Assembly: GCA_002338605.1 (NCBI GenBank)
Contig: DDIP01000036.1
Coordinates: 1-5,531, forward strand
DNA: 5,531 nt
Direction of reading: 5' to 3'
DNA from: Proteobacteria bacterium UBA1847
GTDB taxonomy: Bacteria > Pseudomonadota > Gammaproteobacteria > Steroidobacterales > Woeseiaceae
Shown piece after piece: positions 1-5,531 of this stretch (positions within the stretch are counted from its first letter, which is position 1; each line of letters opens with the position of its first letter). The notes under the pieces were generated by a model. The model searched no databases, had not been told where the DNA came from, and saw only the letters and a program-made list of their open reading frames with translations. Both the position numbers and the translations under genes were made by a program.

Positions 1-1028
1 AGGCAGGCCTTACGTGGTCGGTCGTCGAGTCGGTACCGCTGCACAACGACATCAAGACCCGTTCTGGCGATTATCGGCGCCATATCGATAACTACAAAGA
101 GAGTCTCAGGAATCTGGGCGCTGCGGGCATCCATCGTGTTTGCTACAACTTCATGCCGGTGGTCGACTGGACGCGCACGAACCTGACGTACGAACTACCG
201 AACAAGGCCCAGGCGCTGCGCTTCGAGATGACCGACTTCGCGGCCTACGATATTTTTGTGCTCGAGCGCAAAGGTGCACGCGACAGCTATTCACCAGCGG
301 TCGTGGAGCGGGCGACGAAACATTTCGAGTCAATGTCACCCCAGGCGCGCGAGGCGCTTGAGAAGAACATTATCGCCGGCCTTCCCGGCGGCGAAGGCAG
401 CTATGATCGCGATGGCATTCGCGCCGCCATCGAGCAGTTTATCAAGCTCGGCAACGACGGCTACCGTGCCAACCTGTTCGCCTTTCTCGAAGAAATCATC
501 CCGGTGGCCGAAGACGCCGGCATCGTCATGGCAATTCATCCCGACGACCCTCCGTTCTCGCTGTTCGGACTGCCGCGCGTGGTGTCGACTGCGGACGATG
601 CCCGCGTCATCCTCAACGCGGTTCCCAGCCCGTCGAACGGCCTGACGATGTGCGCCGGTTCGTACGGTGCCCGCGGCGACAACGATCTCGTTGCGATGAT
701 CCGCGAGTTTCACGACCGCATCTACTTCGTCCACCTGCGAAACATCAAGCGCGAGGAGGACGGCTCATTCTACGAGTCCGAGCACCTCGAGGGTGACAAC
801 GACATTGTCGGCGTCGTCAATGCCTTGCTCGACGAGGAACAACAGCGCAAAGGGCTGCCACCGGCGCGCTGCAGAATTCCGATGCGGCCCGATCACGGCC
901 ACACGATGGGCGAGGAGAAATCCGACAAGCGCGTACGGCCGGGGTATTCGTATGCCGGGCGCATGAAAGGACTGGCCGAGCTGCGCGGAGTCATTCACGC
1001 GCTCAGCACGATCCGCAACCGGCCGTGA
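1..1028 (+). CDS. uxuA: D-mannonate dehydratase UxuA (EC 4.2.1.8), 5'-truncated by window edge
   Basis: UxuA is a cytoplasmic TIM-barrel enzyme that removes water from D-mannonate to give 2-keto-3-deoxy-D-gluconate, the step after fructuronate reduction in glucuronate catabolism. The open frame runs from base 3 with no start; 341 residues are visible before TGA at 1026-1028. The first visible residues, AGLTWSVVES, match roughly residue 56 of the 394-residue E. coli protein as I recall it, so about 55 N-terminal residues lie upstream. Family blocks appear in order: CYNFMPVVDWTRT, NIIAGLPGGEGSY, AIHPDDPP, TMCAGSYG, YFVHLRN, MRPDHGH and PGYSYAGR. The family's expected metal and active-site residues are all present: His (codon 537-539), Cys (651-653), His (732-734), Asp-His (891-896) and Tyr (945-947). 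The enzyme should therefore be active if its upstream part is intact. Its stop overlaps the start of the GH3 gene. The ATG at 153 is an internal Met (NFMPV), not the start. Identification is very secure. Confidence 0.96.
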   Translation, partial: AGLTWSVVESVPLHNDIKTRSGDYRRHIDNYKESLRNLGAAGIHRVCYNFMPVVDWTRTNLTYELPNKAQALRFEMTDFAAYDIFVLERKGARDSYSPAVVERATKHFESMSPQAREALEKNIIAGLPGGEGSYDRDGIRAAIEQFIKLGNDGYRANLFAFLEEIIPVAEDAGIVMAIHPDDPPFSLFGLPRVVSTADDARVILNAVPSPSNGLTMCAGSYGARGDNDLVAMIREFHDRIYFVHLRNIKREEDGSFYESEHLEGDNDIVGVVNALLDEEQQRKGLPPARCRIPMRPDHGHTMGEEKSDKRVRPGYSYAGRMKGLAELRGVIHALSTIRNRP

Positions 1029-1534
1029 GGCACCTGCAGTCCCTGCTCGCGGCTGTAATCGCCGTCGCTGCTGCGGGGGGCGCCGAGCCGGTTACGCCTC
1101 AGCCAGCCATCGACCACCGGGTCAAGCCGCTGCTCACGGTGGATGGCCATACTTTCAAGGATCTCAACGGCAACGGTCAGCTCGACGGTTACGAAGACTG
1201 GCGCCTCGGCATCGATGAACGCATCAACGATCTCGTTGGCCGGATGACGCCCGCGGAAAAGGCCGGCATGATGCTGATCCAGACGCTGAATGCCGACGCA
1301 AACGGCGCTTTGCCGGATGATGCGAATCGCTTTGTGCGCGACGAGCACATGACGCGGTTCATTTTCCGCAATCCCGTGGTACCAAAGCCTGACTCGTCCG
1401 CGCCGCCTGGCCGCAGCGGTGCGCAGATCACGCCGACGCACGCCGCTGAATACACCAACGCGGTACAAGCGCTCGCCGAGTCGACCCGGCTCGGCATTCC
1501 GGCCCTGTTCAAATCGAACGCGCGCAACCATTAA
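1025..1534 (+). CDS. N-terminal fragment of the broken GH3 gene (signal peptide plus start of barrel)
   Basis: This is the 169-residue piece that would be made if translation stops at the internal TAA. GTG is chosen as the start because it gives a good Sec signal peptide (MRHLQSLLAAVIAVAAAGGA, cleavage probably after AGGA) and overlaps the uxuA stop as GTGA. I see no clear Shine-Dalgarno sequence in front, so initiation probably relies on ribosomes finishing uxuA. The next in-frame alternative, GTG 1139, would remove the signal peptide. The fragment carries the DLNGNGQLDGYED loop, the first barrel helix (RINDLVGRMTPAEKAGMML) and the block up to IPALFKSNARNH. It lacks the nucleophile and most of the barrel, so alone it should be inactive and probably degraded. 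Confidence 0.75.
   Translation: MRHLQSLLAAVIAVAAAGGAEPVTPQPAIDHRVKPLLTVDGHTFKDLNGNGQLDGYEDWRLGIDERINDLVGRMTPAEKAGMMLIQTLNADANGALPDDANRFVRDEHMTRFIFRNPVVPKPDSSAPPGRSGAQITPTHAAEYTNAVQALAESTRLGIPALFKSNARNH
1532..1534 (+). other. Premature in-frame stop codon (TAA) in the GH3 gene
   Basis: The codons read AAC CAT TAA GAG CAG GAC GCG, giving NH*EQDA. From memory, family members carry a variable residue here, often Tyr or a hydrophobic residue, between NARNH and the acidic DAR block. A one-base change from TAT or TAC would create this stop. TAA is not a selenocysteine (TGA) or pyrrolysine (TAG) codon, so programmed insertion is not expected. Confidence 0.9.
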
Positions 1535-1651
1535 GAGCAGGACGCGCGGCCGGGAATTAATCTGTCGGCCGGATCGTTCTCGACCTGGCCGAAAGAGGCG
1601 GGACTGGCCGCGACCCGCGACCTGGAACTGGTTCGGGAGTTCGCGGAATCG

Positions 1652-3094
1652 ATGCGCCAGGAGTGGGCCGCGATCGGACTGCGCGGCATGTACGGTTACA
1701 TGGCCGACCTGTCCACCGAGCCACGCTGGTACCGCGTCCACGAAACGTTCACCGAAGACGCCGACCTCGCGGCAGATATAATTACTACACTCGTCGGCAC
1801 GCTGCAGGGAGAGACCCTCGGCCCGGACAGTGTCGCATTGACGATCAAACATTTTCCCGGCGGCGGCCCGCAACGCGGTGGCGGCGACCCGCACTATTAC
1901 TTTGGTCGCAACCAGTCCTATCCGGCCGGCAACTTCGACTATCACCTGAAGCCGTTCAAGGCGGCCATCGCCGCCGGCACCTCGTCGATCATGGCGTACT
2001 ACGGCATTCCGGTTGGCCAGGACTACGAGCGCAACGACGTCGGCATGGCGTTTTCGAAAGGCATCGTTACCGGACTGTTGCGCGATCAACTCGGTTTCGA
2101 CGGTTACGTCAATTCGGACACCGGCATCATCGGCGAACCGGGCGCGAACCGGGCCTGGGGGCTCGAAGGTCAATCCGTCGACGAGTTACTCGTGACCGCG
2201 ATCGATGCCGGCACCGACGTGCTCTCGGGATTCGACAGCCACAAACAAATACTGAGTCTGGTCGAAAGCGGCGCCATCGTGCAGGCGCGAATCGACCTGT
2301 CCGTGCGACGCTTGTTGCGTGAGCAGTTTGAACTCGGGCTGTTCGAGAATCCGTATGTAGACTCCGCCCGCGCCGCCAATATCGTCGGAAAAGCCGACTT
2401 CCAGGAAAAAGCAGACCTGGCACAACGCAAGTCGGTCGTACTCTTGAGAAATTCCGGCAATCTATTACCTCTCGCGACACCGGACGGTGATACCGCGCTG
2501 CGTATCTACACGCTCGGCATCGATGCCGACACCGTCGATGACTGCGGCTATGACGTTGTCGCAGGTGAAGTCGAATCGACGGTCCCGGCCGATGTGGATG
2601 TCGCGTTGATCCGGGTCACGGTTAGCAATCCAGTGGTGTCCCTCGACGAGTATCCGGACGAACCACTACCGGTGCCCGGCGTGCCGCCCGCGACGATCTT
2701 TGGCGGCGCCGCGCCTGACGAACTCGACTTCCTGGCATTCAGCGACATGGAGGACACCAAGTCCTGGCAAGTGACGCCGAAACTTTCGCAGATTCGGTCC
2801 GTCATGGAAGCCGTCGGGCCCGCGAATACGGTGCTGGCTGTCTATTTCCGCCAACCCTATGTGCTCGACGAGGTGAGTGGGCTGCGTGATGCCGGCGCGA
2901 TCGTGGCGCTGTTCGGGGCCGACGATGCGGCCCTGATGGACGTCCTCGCTGGCCGCTTCGAACCGGTCGGCAAGCTGCCATTCGCGCTCGCCAATAGCGC
3001 TGAGGCAATCCTCCGACAGGCGCCGGACGCGCCCGGATACCCCCCCGGCGATACGCTGTATCCGTTTGGATTCGGTCTAAGTTACGAGCCCTAA
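1652..3094 (+). CDS. C-terminal fragment of the broken GH3 gene (catalytic Asp and C-terminal domain)
   Basis: This is the open frame after the internal stop, in the same phase as the upstream piece, from the first ATG (MRQEW) for 480 residues. The reading frame is actually open from 1535; ATG 1652 is merely the first Met and lies inside the conserved block EFAESMRQEWAAIGLRGMYGY, so it is unlikely to be a natural start. A weak GGGAG lies at 1635-1639, 12 bases before it. The fragment contains the KHF motif, the nucleophile Asp (codon 2117-2119, in VNSDTG), the block DAGTDVLSGFD and the whole C-terminal domain ending YPFGFGLSYEP. If made separately it would lack both the signal peptide and the first barrel strands. 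An independent functional gene is improbable. Confidence 0.6.
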   Translation: MRQEWAAIGLRGMYGYMADLSTEPRWYRVHETFTEDADLAADIITTLVGTLQGETLGPDSVALTIKHFPGGGPQRGGGDPHYYFGRNQSYPAGNFDYHLKPFKAAIAAGTSSIMAYYGIPVGQDYERNDVGMAFSKGIVTGLLRDQLGFDGYVNSDTGIIGEPGANRAWGLEGQSVDELLVTAIDAGTDVLSGFDSHKQILSLVESGAIVQARIDLSVRRLLREQFELGLFENPYVDSARAANIVGKADFQEKADLAQRKSVVLLRNSGNLLPLATPDGDTALRIYTLGIDADTVDDCGYDVVAGEVESTVPADVDVALIRVTVSNPVVSLDEYPDEPLPVPGVPPATIFGGAAPDELDFLAFSDMEDTKSWQVTPKLSQIRSVMEAVGPANTVLAVYFRQPYVLDEVSGLRDAGAIVALFGADDAALMDVLAGRFEPVGKLPFALANSAEAILRQAPDAPGYPPGDTLYPFGFGLSYEP

Positions 3095-3142
3095 ACCGCC
3101 GCCACGCAACGCCTGCCGGCATTTCCGTACCTATGATCAGCG

Positions 3143-3152
3143 TGTCCGGACA
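3143..3152. promoter_or_regulatory. Perfect 10-bp palindrome TGTCCGGACA upstream of the putative promoter
   Basis: TGTCCGGACA is exactly self-complementary and ends 17 bases before the proposed -35 box, a position suited to an activator or a second regulator half-site. It has no loop, so it is not a terminator hairpin. Short palindromes also arise by chance, so function is uncertain. Confidence 0.25.
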
Positions 3153-3169
3153 TTCGATTGATTTGGGTG

Positions 3170-3198
3170 TTGATTTTCTCTGTAAAGTTGGCTATTGT
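3170..3198 (+). promoter_or_regulatory. Putative sigma70-type promoter for the TonB-dependent receptor
   Basis: A -35-like TTGATT at 3170-3175 is followed, after exactly 17 bases, by a -10-like TATTGT at 3193-3198. Each box matches 4 of 6 consensus positions. Transcription would start near 3205, leaving a leader of about 58 bases. The boxes sit in the most AT-rich part of the gap. A second TTGATT at 3158-3163 is a weaker alternative -35. Inferred from sequence only. Confidence 0.45.
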
Positions 3199-3201
3199 GG
3201 C

Positions 3202-3220
3202 CAAGTGGCCTGACCACCTG
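3202..3220. promoter_or_regulatory. Operator-like imperfect inverted repeat at the predicted transcription start
   Basis: CAAGTGGCCTGACCACCTG pairs GTGG (3205-3208) with CCAC (3214-3217) around a 5-base centre. Two further outer pairs follow one mismatch, and 14 of 19 positions are symmetric. The left arm is also part of a direct repeat, GTGGCC at 3197-3202 and 3205-3210. Lying directly over the predicted transcription start, it is where a repressor of the LacI or GntR type would bind, but no regulator gene is in the window and the site class is not identified. Confidence 0.35.
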
Positions 3221-3248
3221 ACTGTCAAGCCAGCCGATTATCGATGAC

Positions 3249-3254
3249 AGGGGG
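3249..3254 (+). promoter_or_regulatory. Shine-Dalgarno sequence of the TonB-dependent receptor
   Basis: AGGGGG lies 8 bases before ATG 3263, an ideal spacing. It fixes the start that yields a complete signal peptide. Confidence 0.75.
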
Positions 3255-3262
3255 ATAACCCG

Positions 3263-5521
3263 ATGGATACATTCAAAACGCTTCAGGGCGCTGCGCTAAC
3301 CGCACTGTCTGCCCTGGTATTACTTCACTCCGCCCCGGCGCTCGCGCAGCAAGACGGCGGCCTGGCGATCGAGGAGATCACCGTTACCGCACAGAAGCGT
3401 GCCGAAAGCGTGCAGGACGTACCGGTTGCTGTTACGGCCTACAACTCGGAAATGCTCGAAAACCAGGGCATCCAGACCTTCAGCGACCTGACCAAAATGG
3501 CCCCGTCGCTGACGATCCAGGATGCAGCGAACAAGAATGAAGCACCAATCTCGCTGCGTGGCATCGGTACTTACAGTTTCAGCATCGGCACGGAGCCGAG
3601 CGTCCTGGTGATTGTCGATGATGTGCCGATCGCTCGCTCCGGTGGCGCGTTTACCAATCTCGTTGACATCGAACGTGTCGAAGTGTTGCGCGGGCCACAA
3701 TCAACTCTGTTCGGAAAGAACGCATCGGCCGGAGTGATCAACATCGTGACGAAGTCGCCCGGGAACGAACTCGAAGGCAGCGTGGAATTGCTGGCAACAG
3801 ACGATGAAGAGATGCGGCTGTCCGCGGCACTTTCGGGCCCGCTGAGTGACACCGTCGGACTGCGCGTGTCCGGTTACTACGGCGATCGTGACGGCTACAT
3901 CGACAACATCGGCAACAGCCCGGTAAGCACGGAGTTCAACAACAGTGAAGTATACGGAGCGAGGGCGAAGCTTGTCGCCGACCTGAGCGATCGCGTGTAT
4001 GCGACTTTCATCGCTGAATACAATGAAGTAAGCGAGGACTGTTGTGCGGCCCCCTATCGCTTTGTGACTCCCGGGGCATCGTTCTTTGGTATCCCGGACA
4101 CAGCGTTTGCCGCGGGAATTACGCCTTCAGAAGAGAATCGTACGGTTCGCGTGAATGGGCCGTTCGTTTCCGACTCTACCGACTGGCTGGCCAGCGCCAA
4201 GTTCGATTTCGAGTTCGGCGACCACACGTTCAGTTCCATCACGGGGTACCGGGAATGGGAGTACGACTGGCTGCTGGACGTCGACAATACGGACGACCCA
4301 AACATAGTTATCAACCAGGGCGGCCCCTACGTTACCGAGCTGCTTACACAGGAATTTCGGCTGACCTCGCCGGGCTCAGAAACCTTTGAGTACGTTGCTG
4401 GGCTCTTTTACGGTGAAACAAACAATGATCGCCGCTTCTCACGCGGGCCGATCGCTCTGTCTGACTGGTTTGGCACGGCGGATTCGAAGTCGATTTCTGC
4501 GTTCGGCCAGGCGACCTGGGGCCTGTCGGACAACTGGTCGCTGATTACCGGGCTGCGCGTGCAAAACGAGGAAATTTCGACGACGTTCGATGACTTTCAG
4601 GCGGGTCGTTCCTGTTCTGCGGGCTGCGCTGGCAGCGATGACGAAACCGCTACTACTGGCCGTCTTTCATTGCAGTATTTCGCTAACGATGACCTGATGT
4701 GGTTCGGTGGCTATTCCCGTGGTTACAAGGGCCAAACGTATGACGTCACCTCATCGTTCACGCAGGCTACGGCAGATAACCCGGTACGCGCGGAGGAATC
4801 CGACTCGTTCGAATTTGGCGTAAAGAGCACATTGCTTGACGGACGTCTGCAACTGAATGCGACCGCCTTCTACAGCGATTACACGGATTTCCAGGCGCAG
4901 AGCCTTGTGGCGGACCCGTCTGGCGCACTGGTATTTCAGCTGAATAACGTCGGTGAGCTTGAAACCCAAGGACTCGAGATAGATGCCGTCGCACTGTTCA
5001 GCGAGAACTTTCAGGCGACCATCGGATTGGCGCTAATTGATGCGACGATCAAGGAGTTTAGTGGCGCCGATTGCTACCCGTTCCAGACGGTTGCGGAAGG
5101 TTGTGGACCGGTCGATCCCAACGATCCTAGCTCTCCGGATGCGCAGGACCTGAGTGGCAAGGACCTGGCCAACTCACCGGATTTGAAGTTCAATATCGCT
5201 GGTGACTGGACCATCCCGCTGGACTCATTGCCGTTCGACGGATTCGTTAACTTCTCCTACCAGTGGCAGGACGATGTCAATTTCGACCTGCTTCAGAATC
5301 CGGCTACCGTTCAGGACTCCTACGGAATTTTCAATTTGAGCCTGGGCATTAACGATCCCGATCTGAGGTATCGCGTAACGCTGTTTATGAATAACGTCTC
5401 CGACGAGAAATACGTCACAAGTATCACAAGCTCAGGATTTTATTCAGCGCCAGTACTATCACAGCAGGTGCCACGCGGAGCAGAGCGCTACGCCGGGTTA
5501 CGATTGAAGTTCAACTTCTAG
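3263..5521 (+). CDS. TonB-dependent outer-membrane receptor, complete (752 aa)
   Basis: This is a 22-strand outer-membrane barrel with an N-terminal plug that imports ligands using TonB-ExbB-ExbD energy. Residues 1-28 form a Sec signal peptide ending APALA, with cleavage before QQDGG. The TonB box region follows at about 36-42 (IEEITVT, then AQKR). The plug domain spans about 48-165, with VPVAVTAYNSEML, ISLRGIGT, VIVDDVPIARSG and the signature DIERVEVLRGPQSTLFGKNA (from residue 135). The remainder is the barrel, with the late block DLANSPDLKFN and a C-terminal strand ending LRLKFNF, whose terminal Phe is the usual BAM recognition residue. There is no SusC-type N-terminal extension and no FecA-type signalling domain, so it should not signal to an anti-sigma factor. 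Length is normal. Three Cys pairs (260/261, 451/455, 604/614) probably lie in surface loops. The ligand is unknown: the class includes iron-siderophore and carbohydrate transporters, and neighbouring uxuA and GH3 favour an oligosaccharide. Confidence 0.95.
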   Translation: MDTFKTLQGAALTALSALVLLHSAPALAQQDGGLAIEEITVTAQKRAESVQDVPVAVTAYNSEMLENQGIQTFSDLTKMAPSLTIQDAANKNEAPISLRGIGTYSFSIGTEPSVLVIVDDVPIARSGGAFTNLVDIERVEVLRGPQSTLFGKNASAGVINIVTKSPGNELEGSVELLATDDEEMRLSAALSGPLSDTVGLRVSGYYGDRDGYIDNIGNSPVSTEFNNSEVYGARAKLVADLSDRVYATFIAEYNEVSEDCCAAPYRFVTPGASFFGIPDTAFAAGITPSEENRTVRVNGPFVSDSTDWLASAKFDFEFGDHTFSSITGYREWEYDWLLDVDNTDDPNIVINQGGPYVTELLTQEFRLTSPGSETFEYVAGLFYGETNNDRRFSRGPIALSDWFGTADSKSISAFGQATWGLSDNWSLITGLRVQNEEISTTFDDFQAGRSCSAGCAGSDDETATTGRLSLQYFANDDLMWFGGYSRGYKGQTYDVTSSFTQATADNPVRAEESDSFEFGVKSTLLDGRLQLNATAFYSDYTDFQAQSLVADPSGALVFQLNNVGELETQGLEIDAVALFSENFQATIGLALIDATIKEFSGADCYPFQTVAEGCGPVDPNDPSSPDAQDLSGKDLANSPDLKFNIAGDWTIPLDSLPFDGFVNFSYQWQDDVNFDLLQNPATVQDSYGIFNLSLGINDPDLRYRVTLFMNNVSDEKYVTSITSSGFYSAPVLSQQVPRGAERYAGLRLKFNF

Positions 5522-5523
5522 TG

Positions 5524-5529
5524 AAGGAG
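5524..5529 (+). promoter_or_regulatory. Shine-Dalgarno-like AAGGAG for a gene beyond the window
   Basis: AAGGAG begins 3 bases after the receptor stop codon (TAG 5519-5521) and ends 2 bases before the window edge. A start codon would be expected within about 5-10 bases outside, which suggests a further gene co-transcribed with the receptor. Confidence 0.4.
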
Positions 5530-5531
5530 CC

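Larger units (their letters stand above)
1025..3094 (+). pseudogene. Glycoside hydrolase family 3 protein, secreted, interrupted by in-frame TAA
   Basis: GH3 enzymes are exo-acting retaining glycosidases (beta-glucosidase, beta-xylosidase and related activities); this one would act in the periplasm on oligosaccharides. The frame runs 690 codons from GTG 1025 to TAA 3092-3094, and codon 170 (1532-1534) is TAA. Numbering through that stop, the parts are: Sec signal peptide about 1-20; EF-hand-like loop DLNGNGQLDGYED 46-58; (beta/alpha)8 domain about 60-440 with the KHF motif at 275-277 and the likely nucleophile Asp365 in GYVNSDTGII; C-terminal alpha/beta domain from about 473 (LLRNSGNLLPLA) through FGADDAALMDVLAG (630-643) to YPFGFGLSYEP. 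It ends there, with no fibronectin-like third domain. The peptide after the stop, EQDARPGIN, continues the family block that follows NARNH, so no bases appear to be missing. The absence of other lesions suggests recent loss or a base-call error. The substrate cannot be assigned. Confidence 0.9.
3095..3262. other. Intergenic region between the GH3 gene and the TonB-dependent receptor
   Basis: This 168-base gap is the only non-coding stretch. It is visibly more AT-rich between about 3150 and 3200. It contains the putative promoter, palindromes and Shine-Dalgarno sequence listed separately. After the GH3 stop there is only a short palindrome, TGCCGGCA (3114-3121), with no loop and no following T-run, so I do not call a Rho-independent terminator. 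I see no tRNA-like or small-protein gene here. Confidence 0.7.

Noticed and set aside
140..734. Overlapping plus- and minus-strand frames inside uxuA
   Set aside because: The uxuA frame is unambiguous across the whole stretch. The alternatives are low-complexity Arg/Ser/Ala-rich shadows.
1535..1651. Possible frameshift or insertion between the two GH3 pieces
   Set aside because: The codons between the stop and ATG 1652 are in the same phase and encode expected family sequence (DARPGINLSAGSFSTWPKEA), so the lesion is one stop codon and not an indel.
995..2173. Long minus-strand open frame (392 codons) opposite the uxuA end and most of the GH3 barrel
   Set aside because: It lies antisense to well-recognised uxuA and GH3 codons. 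Its translation is rich in Arg and Val with no family motif, as expected from high-GC third-position bias.
1663..2322. Plus-strand frame of 219 codons in another phase within the GH3 gene
   Set aside because: It is extremely Arg-rich and has no motif, while the GH3 frame here holds the KHF and VNSDTG motifs. It is not a frameshift continuation either.
3114..3121. TGCCGGCA palindrome after the GH3 stop as a terminator
   Set aside because: It has no loop, only 4-bp arms and no T-run. It does not qualify as a Rho-independent terminator.
1..5531. CRISPR arrays, tRNA or rRNA genes, insertion sequences, attachment sites, or a novel defence or mobile system
   Set aside because: No regularly spaced repeats, RNA-gene sequence, transposase-like frame or long inverted repeats were seen, and the window is almost fully occupied by three recognised metabolic and transport genes.

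Overview
The window (about 60% GC by eye, dense genes all on the plus strand) looks like a carbohydrate-utilisation locus of a Gram-negative proteobacterium. The evidence is an outer-membrane TonB-dependent receptor of the class whose mature N-terminus reads EEITVTAQKR, a secreted glycoside hydrolase and a hexuronate-pathway enzyme. Such receptors and hydrolases are abundant in marine or environmental Gammaproteobacteria and in sphingomonad-type Alphaproteobacteria. The lineage cannot be fixed from this sequence alone.

Layout. (1) Bases 1-1028: the 3' part of uxuA, D-mannonate dehydratase, lacking about 55 N-terminal residues because the window starts inside it. (2) Bases 1025-3094: a glycoside hydrolase family 3 (GH3) gene that overlaps uxuA by 4 bases (GTGA) and starts with a Sec signal peptide. 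It is interrupted by an in-frame TAA at 1532-1534. The reading frame on both sides is the same and otherwise intact, with conserved family motifs, so this is a single-codon nonsense lesion (or a base-call error) rather than two genes. (3) Bases 3095-3262: the only intergenic gap, 168 bases, with a plausible sigma70-type promoter, a 10-bp perfect palindrome, an operator-like inverted repeat at the expected transcription start, and a strong Shine-Dalgarno sequence. (4) Bases 3263-5521: a complete TonB-dependent receptor of 752 residues. (5) Bases 5522-5531: an AAGGAG sequence that probably serves a further gene just outside the window.

How the parts may fit (inference): the receptor would import an oligosaccharide across the outer membrane, the GH3 enzyme would trim it in the periplasm, and UxuA would dehydrate mannonate, made from glucuronate, to 2-keto-3-deoxygluconate in the cytoplasm. 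That points to a glucuronate-containing glycan such as glucuronoxylan or another uronate-bearing polysaccharide, but nothing here identifies the substrate. All genes belong to known families; I see no clearly undescribed system. The most notable observation is the broken, or apparently broken, GH3 gene.
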